DNA of 64,000 nucleotides from Pseudidiomarina mangrovi (GTDB lineage Bacteria; Pseudomonadota; Gammaproteobacteria; Enterobacterales; Alteromonadaceae): the NCBI RefSeq assembly GCF_003999375.1, contig NZ_RJLC01000014.1, positions 18,491-82,490 on the forward strand, given 5' to 3'. The position numbers and the translations under genes are program-made. Position 1 is the stretch's first letter; each line of letters opens with the position of its first letter. The notes below the pieces were generated by a model. It was not told the DNA's origin and did not search any database. It was given only the letters and a program-made list of their open reading frames with translations. Positions 1 through 11,783 of the stretch are shown here, piece by piece.

Positions 1-60
1 GTGGCCGATAGTACCGACGTTTACGTGCGGTTTGACGCGGTTAAATTTTTCTTTTGACAT
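1..60 (-). CDS. tuf: Elongation factor Tu, N-terminal 20 codons (partial)
   Basis: The reverse complement reads MSKEKFNRVKPHVNVGTIGH, the conserved amino terminus of EF-Tu, the GTPase that delivers aminoacyl-tRNA to the ribosome. The rest lies beyond the left edge. The ATG at 60 is preceded by a GAGG Shine-Dalgarno about 7 bases away. Its position behind the Thr-Tyr-Gly-Thr tRNA run matches the E. coli tufB locus, so this is probably the tufB-type copy, cotranscribed with the tRNAs. Confidence 0.95.
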   Translation of the reverse strand, partial: MSKEKFNRVKPHVNVGTIGH

Positions 61-175
61 GACAGCCTCTTAATTTGAACAACTTACTTGGGTTCAACAC
101 GTTTATGTATGTATTACGCTAACCGTATACATTGGTGTTTGGCTGGGAGAGAACGTTGAGATTGGACCGAATAAA

Positions 176-251
176 TGGTGCTGATAGGCGGAATTGAACC
201 GCCGACCTCACCCTTACCAAGGGTGCGCTCTACCACCTGAGCTATATCAGC
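176..251 (-). tRNA. thrT: tRNA-Thr (anticodon GGT)
   Basis: The reverse complement folds as a 76-nt cloverleaf with an encoded CCA end. The anticodon loop CTTGGTA gives anticodon GGT, which reads ACC/ACU. It is the last tRNA of the four-tRNA run and lies 115 bases upstream of tuf, as thrT does in E. coli. Confidence 0.95.
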
Positions 252-265
252 ACGACATGTTTTCA

Positions 266-340
<75 letters not shown>

Positions 341-402
341 TTGCCTTGAATCGGGCCACCTCATACCATTCTGAACTCACCGCATTTAACATCAATGCAA
401 AT

Positions 403-487
403 TGGTGGAGGGGGCAGGATTCGAACCTGCGAAGGCTGAGCCGTCAGATTTACAGTCTGATCCCTTTGACCGCTCGGGAACCCCTCC
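403..487 (-). tRNA. tyrU: tRNA-Tyr (anticodon GTA)
   Basis: An 85-nt class II tRNA with a long variable arm and an encoded CCA. The anticodon loop CTGTAAA gives anticodon GTA, which reads UAC/UAU. It is the second tRNA of the run, between tRNA-Thr(TGT) and tRNA-Gly. Confidence 0.95.
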
Positions 488-502
488 AGACAAATTTTGA
501 GT

Positions 503-578
<76 letters not shown>

Positions 579-598
579 ACCCCGGTTAGGTGGACGGC

Positions 599-627
599 AT
601 TCTATTGGATCGATTTTATCTATGCAA
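599..627 (-). promoter_or_regulatory. Sigma-70 promoter of the tRNA-tuf operon
   Basis: On the minus strand, TTGCAT (622-627) and TAGAAT (599-604) are separated by exactly 17 bases. The bases after the -10 (GCCGTCC) form a GC-rich discriminator, typical of stringently controlled stable-RNA promoters. The first tRNA begins about 20 bases downstream of the -10. The motif is read directly; stringent control is inferred. Confidence 0.8.
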
Positions 628-667
628 TAGAAAAAGCCATTTTTTTTGCCCTTTGCGGCGTGATCGC

Positions 668-1993
<1,326 letters not shown>

Positions 1994-2065
1994 TTAAAAA
2001 TGCTAGGTGCTGTTGAAAAAACAGCCGTGGATTTTAGCAGACTATCGCTGTTCACGGTAGCCCGA

Positions 2066-3235
2066 TCAGAGCTGCTGCAAGGCCTTTTTTAGCTGCTGAT
2101 AATCGCTGGCGTCGTGATATAAGGCAAAGCCAAAGCGCAAGCGGTCACCGCGATAATCGGTTTCAATACCGGCGGCGGCAAGCTGTTGCGCGAGCTCAGT
2201 CACCAGCTCAGCAGTTGGTAATTGGTAGGTGAAAAAGTGGCCGTGATCGGCGCCGGCATGATGTAACCGGTTGCTTTCATTGAGTAGCGGGTGATTCAGC
2301 TCACTGAGCACCTGTAAACAAGCACGTTGTAGCTGCTGCACATGCTGGTGGATTTGGTCTACGCTGAGGTGATCACCTTGCCACCAATCAAGTACCGCTT
2401 GCAGCCGGTACAGCGCGCTGAAATCCATGGTGGCACCTGCAAAGCGATAGCCATCGTTGGCATAACTGACTGGCCCCGCTTGGGGTTTGGCTAAATTGGC
2501 AAAATCAGCAAACCAGCCGGTATATTCTGGGCGTAACTGGCAGTGTTTGGGCACCGCCATAAAGCAACAGCCCTCGCCTGCCTGTAAGTACTTATAGGCC
2601 CCAGCTAGGTAAAAAACACGGTCGGCCACCGCGCTCAAATCGGTAGGAATAGCACCACAACCATGATAGCCATCAATCACCACTTCGGTACTCGGCTCCA
2701 CCCATGGCAACCAGTCGCTGACATGGGGTGCAATCACCCCTGAATTGTAAAATACCTGACTGATAAAAATGAGCTGATAACCGCCGGTTTTTACCGCCGC
2801 CAGCCAACGCTCAGGAAAACTTGCGAAGGGCTGTGTTGCAATAGTGGTCACGCGCACATTCGGGCGTTCTTGGAGGCGTCGAAGTTGCCGGCTGAAGCTA
2901 TGAAACTCACTATCGGTGGTCAGTACACGCAAAGGTTGCTCGGCACTGAAACAAGTCATTAAGCGATAGAGTAATTCGTGGGTATTACTGGCAAATACCA
3001 ATTGTTGCGGGTCAGGGTGGTTCAGCAACTGCGCTAAACCACGCTGCACGGCAGGGATACGCTCGGCAAAAATAGTATCCCATTTGTGGTCAACGCCAGC
3101 GGCACTATCGGTCCAATAGTCCAGCTGCGCTTGGCGGGTCACATCAGGCCAATAATGATGGCTGTGTGGCGCCAAGTGCAAGCTGTTTGGATGCTGACTA
3201 ATAAAGCCCTGATAGTGCTGCTTGTAGCTCACCAT
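2066..3235 (-). CDS. PLP-dependent class V aminotransferase / kynureninase-like enzyme
   Basis: A 389-residue fold-type I PLP protein of the class V aminotransferase superfamily. Visible marks are an N-terminal HLAPHSHHYWP segment, a central VIDGYHGCGAIP stretch with the expected cofactor aspartate, and AYKYLQAGEG, whose lysine (about residue 228) should form the Schiff base. Kynureninase-like proteins share this layout, but no kynurenine pathway genes are nearby and the substrate is unknown. It starts 13 bases after hflC ends, so it is probably cotranscribed with hflK-hflC. In E. coli this slot before purA has no such enzyme. Confidence 0.75.
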   Translation of the reverse strand: MVSYKQHYQGFISQHPNSLHLAPHSHHYWPDVTRQAQLDYWTDSAAGVDHKWDTIFAERIPAVQRGLAQLLNHPDPQQLVFASNTHELLYRLMTCFSAEQPLRVLTTDSEFHSFSRQLRRLQERPNVRVTTIATQPFASFPERWLAAVKTGGYQLIFISQVFYNSGVIAPHVSDWLPWVEPSTEVVIDGYHGCGAIPTDLSAVADRVFYLAGAYKYLQAGEGCCFMAVPKHCQLRPEYTGWFADFANLAKPQAGPVSYANDGYRFAGATMDFSALYRLQAVLDWWQGDHLSVDQIHQHVQQLQRACLQVLSELNHPLLNESNRLHHAGADHGHFFTYQLPTAELVTELAQQLAAAGIETDYRGDRLRFGFALYHDASDYQQLKKALQQL

Positions 3236-3248
3236 GGCCGCTTATCAA

Positions 3249-4136
3249 TTAGCCTTTACCGCTCAACGATTTCAGATAACGGAAGAAATCGCTTTCTGGT
3301 TCTAACACTAAAATGTCATTGCCGTTGGCAAAGCTCGCCTCATAGGCTTGCAAGCTGCGCATGAAGGCATAAAATTCAGGGTCGCGATTGTAGGCCTTGG
3401 CATAAATACCGGCCGCTTCTGCTTCACCTTCACCACGAATCTGCCGTGATTCACGCTCAGCGTCAGCCAACATCACCGTCACCCGGGCGTCGACATCGGC
3501 ACGAATGAATTCAGCCTGTTCTTGACCTTCTGAGCGGTGCTCCATGGCTACCGCTTGACGCTCTGCCCGCATACGCTGGAAGATCGATTGACTCACTTCA
3601 TTCGGCAGGTTGATTTGCATGACCCGCACGTCAATCACTTCGATACCCAGTTCTTGGGCGCTATCAGCACTTTTGATCAGCGCGTCGCGCATCAAGTCAT
3701 CACGCTCACCAGAAACGATGTCTTTAATGGTACGGTTACCGAATTCAGCACGCAGACCACTGTTAACTCGACGTGTTAACAAGTCTTCGGCTTGACGCTG
3801 GTTGCCGCCATTGGTTGATAAATAATAGGTGGCAAAATCAGAAATACGCCACTTCACATAGGTATCAACAATTAAGTCTTTTTTCTCGCTGGTGGTAAAA
3901 CGGTCGGCTTCGCCATCAAGTGTTTTGAAGCGCGCGTCCATGGCTTTCACTTGCTCAATAAAGGGCAATTTGAAATGCAGGCCTGGCTCAAACACTTTCG
4001 GCAAACCGGTATCAGCATCACGCTGTACCTTACCGAATTGCACCACAATAGCGCGCTCGCCTTCATTGACTACAAATAACGATGAAAAGCCAAGTACGGC
4101 TGCGACAATCACTAAAACTGCAAATAGATTTTTCAT
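3249..4136 (-). CDS. hflC: HflC, regulator of the FtsH protease (SPFH/prohibitin family)
   Basis: A 295-residue inner-membrane protein with one N-terminal transmembrane anchor (about residues 4-23), then the band-7/SPFH domain beginning VNEGERAIVVQFGKV. With HflK it forms the large periplasmic cage around FtsH that limits access of membrane substrates. A long coiled-coil segment rich in Glu, Ala and Arg (about 190-245) is typical. Only 3 bases separate it from hflK, so translation is probably coupled and the two are made in equal amounts. Confidence 0.95.
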   Translation of the reverse strand: MKNLFAVLVIVAAVLGFSSLFVVNEGERAIVVQFGKVQRDADTGLPKVFEPGLHFKLPFIEQVKAMDARFKTLDGEADRFTTSEKKDLIVDTYVKWRISDFATYYLSTNGGNQRQAEDLLTRRVNSGLRAEFGNRTIKDIVSGERDDLMRDALIKSADSAQELGIEVIDVRVMQINLPNEVSQSIFQRMRAERQAVAMEHRSEGQEQAEFIRADVDARVTVMLADAERESRQIRGEGEAEAAGIYAKAYNRDPEFYAFMRSLQAYEASFANGNDILVLEPESDFFRYLKSLSGKG

Positions 4137-4139
4137 GCG

Positions 4140-5321
4140 TTAGCCTCTCCCACTGCTACGGTCAACGGTACGACCCATATCGTTCATACCACCACTTTGG
4201 GTAGTTGGTTGACGTTGTTGCGGCAGCGTTAAGGGTTGTTCTTTCTGCTGTTGCAACTGATTCTGGGTGGCGCCGCCACGTTGGGTTTCAAGAATTTTAT
4301 CGAGTGGCAGATAGAGCATATTGTTGCTGCCCTCTACGTCGACCATGATCTTGGCGCTGTTGGCATAGATTTTTTCTAAGGTTTCGATATACAAACGCTC
4401 GCGGGTAACCACTGGTGCAGCTTTATATTGCGGCAACAATTGTTCAAAGCGAGCTACTTCACCCTGGGCTTTTAAGATAGTTTGCTCACGGTAGGCTTGC
4501 GCATCTTGTTGGATACGGCGCACCTGACCACGCGCTAGCGGCTCGCGCTCACGCGCATAGGCTTCAGCTTCACGAATGTAACGTTGCTCATCTTCTTGTG
4601 CTGAAATCGCGTCATCGAAAGCATCTTTAACTGCTTCTGGCGGACGCGCCGGCAGTAAGTTCACGTCAACCACTTGAATGCCCAACTGATAGGGTTGGAT
4701 CATGGTTTCAAGAAGTTCCAGTGTACGGCTACGCACCACTTCACGGCCAACGGTCAGTACTTCATCCATTGAGCTGTGGCCTACCACATAACGTAAGGCT
4801 GAGTCGGTTGCTTGAGCTAAGCTGCGGTCGGCATTTTCCACGGCGAACAAATAATCACGTGGATTAACCACACGGTATTGTACGTCCAGCTCTACCTGCA
4901 CCACGTTCTCATCCTGAGTCAGCATAAAGCCTTCAGATTGGAACTGCTTGACGTTGTTAACGTCCACCGTTTGTACGCTGTCGATGAACACTGGCCGCCA
5001 ATGCAAGCCCGACTCGACTAAATCAGAGTACTGACCGAAGCGCAAGACCACGCCACGTTCAGCTTCTTTGACGGTATAAAAACCAGCAATAAACCAGATC
5101 GCCACAGCAATAATTGCAATCACACCGAAACCGCGTGATGCCGCACCACCGCTGCTACCGCCGCCATTGGCAGGGCGTTTATTACCGCCACCAAAGCCAA
5201 GCTTACTCAGCAAGTTACGAACCGCTTCATCAAGATCGGGTGGACCTTGCTCGCGTCCGCCCTGGTTTTTCCATGGATCACGGTCATTTTGATTGCCGTT
5301 TCCCGGTTGGTTCCAAGCCAT
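4140..5321 (-). CDS. hflK: HflK, partner of HflC in the FtsH-associated complex
   Basis: A 393-residue band-7 protein. The Gly/Asn-rich start MAWNQPGNGNQNDRDPW matches HflK N-termini. It is followed by one transmembrane segment (about 68-86), the SPFH domain starting with VKEAERGVVLRFGQY, and a Gln-rich tail. The ATG at 5321 is chosen over one 12 bases upstream because it matches the E. coli start and has GGAG 6 bases ahead. It lies between hflX (49-base gap) and hflC (3-base gap), as in the classic hfl operon. Confidence 0.95.
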   Translation of the reverse strand: MAWNQPGNGNQNDRDPWKNQGGREQGPPDLDEAVRNLLSKLGFGGGNKRPANGGGSSGGAASRGFGVIAIIAVAIWFIAGFYTVKEAERGVVLRFGQYSDLVESGLHWRPVFIDSVQTVDVNNVKQFQSEGFMLTQDENVVQVELDVQYRVVNPRDYLFAVENADRSLAQATDSALRYVVGHSSMDEVLTVGREVVRSRTLELLETMIQPYQLGIQVVDVNLLPARPPEAVKDAFDDAISAQEDEQRYIREAEAYAREREPLARGQVRRIQQDAQAYREQTILKAQGEVARFEQLLPQYKAAPVVTRERLYIETLEKIYANSAKIMVDVEGSNNMLYLPLDKILETQRGGATQNQLQQQKEQPLTLPQQRQPTTQSGGMNDMGRTVDRSSGRG

Positions 5322-5370
5322 TGAATACTCCACTTAAGAGTTGATACTACCAGTTAAAAAATCGGGTCTG

Positions 5371-6666
5371 CTATTCTACAAATGCTTGCAGACTATCGCC
5401 ATATTCGTCGCTGACCTGCTTACACAAACGCTGCCAGTCTACCTGTGACATACGTACTTGCATGGCCATTTGACCATCATCGCTCGGTTGTTCTGCGGTC
5501 ACACTGTTTAAGGCGTACAGCTTACCACGTAACTTACCCATTGAGGGCGGAATTCGTAACGACAGATTCACCATCTGCGGCCGCAAGCGTTGTACCAGCG
5601 CCTGTTGCACCAGCTCCACGCCAGCGCCAGTTTGCGCCGATAACCACACGCGCATCGGCTTACCTTGCTCATCATAATCAATACGCGGGCTGAGTTCTGG
5701 CACTTGGTCAATTTTGTTACAAATGATTAATTGCGGCACTTCATCGGCGCCAATTTCCGTCAATACATCCTGCACTTGCAGCATATTGTCTTGTTGGCGA
5801 TCGTCGTTGATGTCCATCACATGCAACAACAGGTCTGCTTCTTGGGTTTCTTGCAAAGTAGCCTTGAAGGCAGCAACGAGGTCGTGCGGCAAATGTCGAA
5901 TAAAGCCAACCGTATCGGCCAAAATCACCGTGCCCACATCAGCAAGTTCGAGCTTACGCAACGTTGGGTCTAGCGTTGCGAACAATTGGTCAGCAGCATA
6001 CACGCCGGCTTCTGTGATGCGATTAAACAAGGTGGATTTACCGGCGTTGGTGTAGCCCACCAGTGATACCGTTGGAATTTCTGCCCGTTGCCGTGCGCGC
6101 CGCCCTTGCTCACGTTGCTTCTGGACTTTCTCCAGTCGGCCAAGAATATTTTTGATGCGGCCACGAATTAAGCGGCGGTCGGTTTCTAGCTGGGTTTCAC
6201 CCGGGCCACGCAAGCCGATACCACCCTTTTGCCGTTCTAAGTGAGTCCAGCCTCGCACCAGGCGGGTAGAAATATGCTTAAGCTGCGCCAGCTCCACTTG
6301 TAACTTACCTTCGTGGGTACGTGCACGCTGGGCGAAGATATCTAGAATTAAGCCAGTACGATCGACCACCCGGCATTGGCAAAGTTTTTCAAGGTTACGT
6401 TCTTGCGTGGGGCTTAAGCTGTGGTTGAAGATCACCACGTTGGCACCGAGCAGCTTGACCTGTTCAGCAATTTCTTCGGCTTTACCGCTACCAACAAAAT
6501 AACGCGAGCTGGGCGTGCTGCGCGAGGCGGTCACCACCCCAAGGGTGGTAACACCGGCAGAGCTCACCAGTAATTTCAGTTCAGAGAGGTCTTCACGATC
6601 TATTTCTGCGTGAAAATCAACATGCACCAGGACAGCCTGTTCACCACTTTCAAACCTATCAAACAA
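5371..6666 (-). CDS. hflX: HflX, ribosome-rescue GTPase
   Basis: A 431-residue GTPase that splits stalled or heat-damaged 70S ribosomes. It has the N-terminal HflX domain, a glycine-rich linker with GIGLRGPGETQLE, then the G domain: G1 GYTNAGKST, G3 DTVGFI and G4 NKID. Length is close to E. coli HflX (426). It follows hfq by 22 bases and is probably cotranscribed with it. Confidence 0.96.
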   Translation of the reverse strand: MFDRFESGEQAVLVHVDFHAEIDREDLSELKLLVSSAGVTTLGVVTASRSTPSSRYFVGSGKAEEIAEQVKLLGANVVIFNHSLSPTQERNLEKLCQCRVVDRTGLILDIFAQRARTHEGKLQVELAQLKHISTRLVRGWTHLERQKGGIGLRGPGETQLETDRRLIRGRIKNILGRLEKVQKQREQGRRARQRAEIPTVSLVGYTNAGKSTLFNRITEAGVYAADQLFATLDPTLRKLELADVGTVILADTVGFIRHLPHDLVAAFKATLQETQEADLLLHVMDINDDRQQDNMLQVQDVLTEIGADEVPQLIICNKIDQVPELSPRIDYDEQGKPMRVWLSAQTGAGVELVQQALVQRLRPQMVNLSLRIPPSMGKLRGKLYALNSVTAEQPSDDGQMAMQVRMSQVDWQRLCKQVSDEYGDSLQAFVE

Positions 6667-6688
6667 GCTATCACTACTCCTGCGTTAG

Positions 6689-6985
<297 letters not shown>

Positions 6986-7098
6986 TCAACTTCATCCTTT
7001 TGCCAGTTCACTATCACTATAGAACAAGCTGCAAAAATTCACAGTGTCGATACAACTATTTTACCAATAGTTTGAATATATGGCTGATTTGCCGCTTT

Positions 7099-8067
7099 TC
7101 AAGGGAGCAAATCGGTAAACTGTTGGCCCGCTTGTTGGCACGCTAACCAAGCTTGCTGCTCGGCATCTGCAGCCAAGCTATCGAGCCATTGCACACCGGG
7201 CCATTTGCGTAACCAAGTCAGTTGCCGTTTGGCCAGCTGACGACTGGCAAAAATACCGCGATTAATCATCTCTTCATAAGCGCTAGCGCCGTCACCGTAA
7301 TCGCCGTCGAGATACTCCCACATTTGTCGATAGCCGACGCTACGAATAGCGGGTAGATCGCGGTGCAGATCACCACGCGCACGTAAGGCTTCAACTTCTG
7401 CTTGTAGTCCTGCTGAGACCATTTGCCGAAATCGAAGTTCAATACGTTCATGCAGTAGGGTTCGGCTCACTGGCGCTACAGCCAGCTGTACCACCGGGTA
7501 CGGCAGGGCGCCATGGCGCTCAGCGGTCAAGCTGGTGAGGCTGCTGCCAGTGGTCAGAAAGACCTCGAGTGCCCGGGTGATCCGTTGCGGGTCATTGGGG
7601 TGAATACGCGCGGCGCTAACTGGGTCAACCGCAGCGAGTTGTTGATGTAATAAGGCACTACCCTGCTGGTCGAGGCGCTGCTGTAATTCCGCGCGTATGG
7701 CCGGATCAGCAGCCGGTAACTTGGACATGCCCTCGAGCAATGCTTTGAAATACAGCATGGTGCCGCCCACCAACAACGGCGTGCGACCGGCGGCAATAAT
7801 GGCGTCTATGTGTTGGCGAGCGTCGTGCGCAAACTGTGCCGCTGAATAACTCTCGCTGGGGTCGCAGATATCAATCAGTCGATGCGGCGCCAGCGCCAGT
7901 TCTGCCGCGGTTGGTTTGGCTGAGCCAATATCCATACCGCGATAAATCAATGCCGAATCAACGGAAATGATATCCGCCGGTAAACGCTGCGCCAGTGCAA
8001 TAGCTAAGGCGGTTTTACCCGCCGCCGTGGGCCCGTACAAGCAGATGACTTTGGCGTTAGCGGTCAT
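7099..8067 (-). CDS. miaA: tRNA dimethylallyltransferase
   Basis: A 322-residue enzyme that adds a dimethylallyl group to A37 of tRNAs reading UNN codons. The P-loop [11 protein letters not shown] lies at the amino end, followed by [15 protein letters not shown], the [11 protein letters not shown] segment and a C-terminal [19 protein letters not shown] tract. The open frame extends 48 codons further upstream, but that part lies inside mutL and looks like antisense-frame noise. The ATG at 8067 overlaps the mutL stop in an ATGA arrangement, implying translational coupling. Length fits E. coli MiaA (316). Confidence 0.96.
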   Translation of the reverse strand: MTANAKVICLYGPTAAGKTALAIALAQRLPADIISVDSALIYRGMDIGSAKPTAAELALAPHRLIDICDPSESYSAAQFAHDARQHIDAIIAAGRTPLLVGGTMLYFKALLEGMSKLPAADPAIRAELQQRLDQQGSALLHQQLAAVDPVSAARIHPNDPQRITRALEVFLTTGSSLTSLTAERHGALPYPVVQLAVAPVSRTLLHERIELRFRQMVSAGLQAEVEALRARGDLHRDLPAIRSVGYRQMWEYLDGDYGDGASAYEEMINRGIFASRQLAKRQLTWLRKWPGVQWLDSLAADAEQQAWLACQQAGQQFTDLLP

Positions 8068-9863
8068 TTGAGTGGCTCCGCCAAGGTCGGCAGCGTCAGT
8101 GCCACGGTATACTGCGGCGGCTGTTGCCACTGCAACCACTGCTGCAACCAATGTTCCGCTTGGGTTGCACTGTACTGCGTAGCGACCTGCAACTGCGCCA
8201 ACCACAGCCACAAACTTTGCGGCAACTGCTCTTGGTCGGCGGCGCGATCACATAGGCGCGCCAACAACTCCGGCAAGGTCTGATTGATGTTGGTTTGCCG
8301 CAGCGCTGAGGGTACTTGCTTCACGATGCACTGTTGCCGTTGCCACTCTAACATTACCCCTAACCGTGCTAGCAATGCTGGTGGAATTTGCTTAGCCTGC
8401 GCGATCGCTTCGCTATTGCTCAATTGCACCGGTATCAATAACGGTTGACCGGCTAAACCGGTAGTAAACTGCTCGGCATACTGTGCCGCTAGAGCGCGTT
8501 GCTGCACCCGTTGCAAATCAAGTAATAGCAATGGTGCCGACTGCCCCTGCTCGAGTAGCCGTTGTAGCAAGGCAAAACGCTGCTGCACTACGGTCAATAC
8601 CCGCCACGGCATGCTGGTGTTCGAGCCGAGCGGTACGCTTGCCGGTGGCGTTGTACTTGATGATGCTGGCTCCACTGTGGGCACCGATTTGGGCACCACT
8701 GTGGGTTCCATGACGGCCGGCAATGGCGAGCGGTTGAGCGGCTGCAGCGCCTGTAACTGCGCAGCAATATCAGCCGCAGCGGGGCGATACTGATGCTGAG
8801 CCCGCTGCCAATCAGGCTGTGCTGTGCTCGCTGCGCTGCTAGTTGCGCTCGTGGTAGCTAATGGCGGTGGCGGTCGCTGCAACAAGGGGCGCAGCGCTTG
8901 CATAATAAAGTCATGGATTTGCCGCGCTTGCTGAAAGCGTACTTCGTGCTTAGCCGGGTGCACGTTGACATCAACCTCACTGGCCGGCAGCTCCAAATAC
9001 AGCACAAAAGTTGGGCTGCGTTCATCGTGCAGTTGATCGCCGTAGGCTTGACGTATGGCATGACCGAGCAAACGGTCTTTGAGCATCCGCCCATTCACGT
9101 AAAAATACTGCACATCGGCTTGATGACGACAGGCTTGCGGTGGGCTTATCCAACCCCACAGCCGCCAGCTCGCTGCACTCTCGTCAACATAAGCAGCTTC
9201 TTCCACAAAGCCGCTACCACACACCCGCGCCACGCGGTCGGCATAACCGCTGGTGCTTACTGCGGGATACTGACGCACTAATTTATGATTGTGATTGAGG
9301 CTAAAACGCACATCAAAACGCGCTAGGGCAAGGCGTTTAACCACTTCATCAATATGCGCGAATTCGGTTTTGTCGGTACGCAAGAACTTGCGCCGCGCCG
9401 GGGTATTGAAGAACAAATCTTGCACATCCACAGTGGTACCGTTTGGGTGACTGGCCGGTTGAATATGCGCGGTCATATCGCGCCCTTCTACCCAAGCCTC
9501 CCAGGCTTCGCTTTGTGCTGCGGTTTTCGAGGTCAGGGTCAAGCGTGCTACTGAACTGATACTCGCGAGTGCCTCGCCACGAAAACCCATGCTCAGAATG
9601 GCTTCTAAATCGGCCAGCGAGCTAATCTTGCTGGTGGCATGACGGCTCAACGCCAGGCTCAGTTCATGCTGAGCAATACCACTGCCGTTATCGCGAATAC
9701 GAATACGTCGACGACCGCCCTGCTCAATGTCAATAACAATGGCGTCAGCGCCAGCATCTAAACTATTTTCGACCAGTTCCTTGACCACCGATGAGGGTCG
9801 TTCGATCACTTCGCCGGCGGCTATCTGATTGGCCAAACTGATGGGGAGTAATTTAATCGGCAT
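8064..9863 (-). CDS. mutL: DNA mismatch repair protein MutL
   Basis: A 599-residue GHKL ATPase that links MutS mismatch recognition to MutH and UvrD. N-terminal motifs are [15 protein letters not shown] and [10 protein letters not shown], with the [11 protein letters not shown] motif near residue 310. A Pro/Ser/Thr-rich linker follows (about 335-420), then a C-terminal dimerization domain. That domain shows no DQHAxxER endonuclease motif, as expected in MutH-using bacteria. It lies 9 bases after amiB. Confidence 0.96.
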   Translation of the reverse strand: MPIKLLPISLANQIAAGEVIERPSSVVKELVENSLDAGADAIVIDIEQGGRRRIRIRDNGSGIAQHELSLALSRHATSKISSLADLEAILSMGFRGEALASISSVARLTLTSKTAAQSEAWEAWVEGRDMTAHIQPASHPNGTTVDVQDLFFNTPARRKFLRTDKTEFAHIDEVVKRLALARFDVRFSLNHNHKLVRQYPAVSTSGYADRVARVCGSGFVEEAAYVDESAASWRLWGWISPPQACRHQADVQYFYVNGRMLKDRLLGHAIRQAYGDQLHDERSPTFVLYLELPASEVDVNVHPAKHEVRFQQARQIHDFIMQALRPLLQRPPPPLATTSATSSAASTAQPDWQRAQHQYRPAAADIAAQLQALQPLNRSPLPAVMEPTVVPKSVPTVEPASSSTTPPASVPLGSNTSMPWRVLTVVQQRFALLQRLLEQGQSAPLLLLDLQRVQQRALAAQYAEQFTTGLAGQPLLIPVQLSNSEAIAQAKQIPPALLARLGVMLEWQRQQCIVKQVPSALRQTNINQTLPELLARLCDRAADQEQLPQSLWLWLAQLQVATQYSATQAEHWLQQWLQWQQPPQYTVALTLPTLAEPLK

Positions 9864-9872
9864 AGCGCGCTC

Positions 9873-11192
9873 CTACCGAGAGCTCGGAATTTGCAGCTTT
9901 TGGCCGATACGTACGGTGTCGCTTTTAAGGTTGTTATGTTGCTTGATGGCCGCCACCGAGGTGTTATAGCGCTTAGCAATCACCGACAAACTCTCGCCGC
10001 GTTTGACCACATGCTCCATAGAGCGGCTGGTGGCAAACAGGGTACCGTCGGGTGGTTTACGGGTAAAATGCGCGCGCACACCATTATAAATAGCACGAGC
10101 AAGTTGCTGCTGATGCTTGTTACTGGCTAATAGCTTTTCTTCATCAGGATTTGAGATAAACCCGGTTTCGACCAGCATGGACGGCACATTACCGGCGGTT
10201 AGCACGGCAAAGCTGGCATGCTGCGGTTCGCGTTTGTGCAAGCGAGTGATTTTACCGAGCTCGCTGACCACCTCTTGTGCCGCCTCAAAGCCAATGGTCA
10301 TGATGCCGTCTAGTTGCACGCCGGCTAAAATACGCTGCAACTGGTTATCTTGATCGGTTTCACTGCTATCGATGCCGGCCAGCACATCACCAAGCCGCTC
10401 TTTATCTTCGAGTAAGCGACCTAACTCAGTATTGGCGCGGCGCGTGGATAATACCCACACCGATGCGCCGCGTGGCTGCGGTGAGGTAAAGGCATCGGCG
10501 TGAATTGAAATCAACAAATCGGCATTAATTTCTTCGGCTTTGCGTGAGCGCCCGCGCAACCCTACATAATAGTCACCCGTGCGAATTAAATAGGCTTGCA
10601 TGCCGGGGTCGGCATTGATCATATCGGCTAAGGCTTTGGCGACGCTCAGAACCACGCGCTTTTCTTGCAAGCCGGTGGGGCCAATCGAGCCCGGATCATT
10701 GCCGCCATGACCAGCATCAATAGCAATGGTGACCTTGCGCTCTTGCAGTTGATCAACACTCAAGGCCTGTTCGCTGCGTTTGACACTTTGTCCGGGTAAA
10801 TCCACCACCAGGCGGTGACCAAAGCCATCACCGGGCGGCAACACAAAAAGCGTTGGAGTGAGTTTTTGCGCCAGCTCAAATACCACCCGGGTACCGCCTT
10901 TAGTAGCTGGGGTGCTGGTACGAAGTTTATTAATCAGCAACGATTCGGTCGGCACGCTGGCGAGATTCACCGCTAGTTGCGTGGCTTTAAAGTCGATCAC
11001 CAAGCGGTGCGGCAAATTGTCGTCAATGGTGAAATAGGAATAATCGGGAGCTGCAGATAGGTCAAACACCACCCGCGTTTTGTCTGGCTCTGGGCCAACG
11101 CGCACGGCAGCAATACTGGTGCTGCCCCATGCTGGTGACAGGGCTAACAGCAACAGCAGACAAATGAGTAGGCCTAAGCTTCGCTGGTTCAC
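9873..11192 (-). CDS. amiB: Periplasmic N-acetylmuramoyl-L-alanine amidase with AMIN and LysM domains
   Basis: A 439-residue cell-separation amidase that cuts the amide bond between MurNAc and the stem peptide at the septum. It has a signal peptide (about 1-23), an AMIN domain (about 28-130), and an Amidase_3 domain starting with [12 protein letters not shown], whose His is a zinc ligand, with a later VETGFISNP catalytic Glu region. A single LysM repeat ends the protein (about 393-437). The C-terminal LysM fits AmiB rather than AmiA. It overlaps tsaE by 4 bases. Confidence 0.94.
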   Translation of the reverse strand: MNQRSLGLLICLLLLLALSPAWGSTSIAAVRVGPEPDKTRVVFDLSAAPDYSYFTIDDNLPHRLVIDFKATQLAVNLASVPTESLLINKLRTSTPATKGGTRVVFELAQKLTPTLFVLPPGDGFGHRLVVDLPGQSVKRSEQALSVDQLQERKVTIAIDAGHGGNDPGSIGPTGLQEKRVVLSVAKALADMINADPGMQAYLIRTGDYYVGLRGRSRKAEEINADLLISIHADAFTSPQPRGASVWVLSTRRANTELGRLLEDKERLGDVLAGIDSSETDQDNQLQRILAGVQLDGIMTIGFEAAQEVVSELGKITRLHKREPQHASFAVLTAGNVPSMLVETGFISNPDEEKLLASNKHQQQLARAIYNGVRAHFTRKPPDGTLFATSRSMEHVVKRGESLSVIAKRYNTSVAAIKQHNNLKSDTVRIGQKLQIPSSR

Positions 11193-11659
11193 AGTGTTTC
11201 GAGTAATCCTCGACCTCGTTCGGTTAGCGCTTCGAGTGTCATTGATCGCGCTGTACCCGCATAATCAATGCTTATGGTTATATCGGCTTTGGGTAACCAG
11301 CCGCTACCGCGCTGGGGCCATTCCGCCAAAATGATATGATGTTCACCAAGGTAATCACGAATGCCCATGAATTCAAGCTCTTCTGGGTCGGCCAAACGGT
11401 AAAGATCAAAATGATGCAGTTGCCACGGTGGCAGTTGATAACTTTCTACCAAGGTATAGGTTGGGCTTTTGACCTTGCCGCTGTGACCTAAAGCCTGAAT
11501 AAAGCCCCGACTAAAGGTGGTTTTACCAGCTCCTAGCTCACCATAAAGGTAGAGCGTGAGGGTGGCAGAATTGCCTTGCAGCGACACCTGCTCAGCAAGG
11601 CGCGCAGCAATCGCCATTAAGGTTGCTTCATCGAGCGCTAAAAATTGTTTTACGTGCAT
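11189..11659 (-). CDS. tsaE: TsaE, ATPase of the tRNA t6A37 synthesis complex
   Basis: A 156-residue P-loop protein (YjeE family) that works with TsaB, TsaD and TsaC to make threonylcarbamoyl-adenosine in ANN-decoding tRNAs. The Walker [14 protein letters not shown] lies at about residues 40-52, followed by [10 protein letters not shown] and HHFDLYRL. Its stop overlaps the amiB start (ATGA), implying coupling. It is the first gene of the long minus-strand run that ends with purA, and it is divergent from queG. Confidence 0.95.
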   Translation of the reverse strand: MHVKQFLALDEATLMAIAARLAEQVSLQGNSATLTLYLYGELGAGKTTFSRGFIQALGHSGKVKSPTYTLVESYQLPPWQLHHFDLYRLADPEELEFMGIRDYLGEHHIILAEWPQRGSGWLPKADITISIDYAGTARSMTLEALTERGRGLLETL

Positions 11660-11783
11660 GCCCTAACCTTTATCACACTTGGTTTACTGGGCTAAGTGTA
11701 CCATGTTCTGTCAGCTTCGCAGCAGGTGCAGTGCGGCGTTTTGTTTGCTATTTTGTAAGCCTCAATGAGTGGACAGCTAAGGC

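Noticed and set aside
631..660. Intrinsic terminator between purA and the tRNA promoter
   Set aside because: The A/T runs look suggestive, but the flanking GGC/GCC bases do not pair into a stable stem in the right order.
7054..7072. 7-bp inverted repeat upstream of hfq as a terminator for miaA
   Set aside because: It is AT-only with no following T-run on the minus strand; too weak to call.
8068..8211. 48-codon N-terminal extension of miaA
   Set aside because: It lies inside mutL, is low-complexity Ala/Val, and the ATG at 8067 gives the family start and the ATGA coupling.
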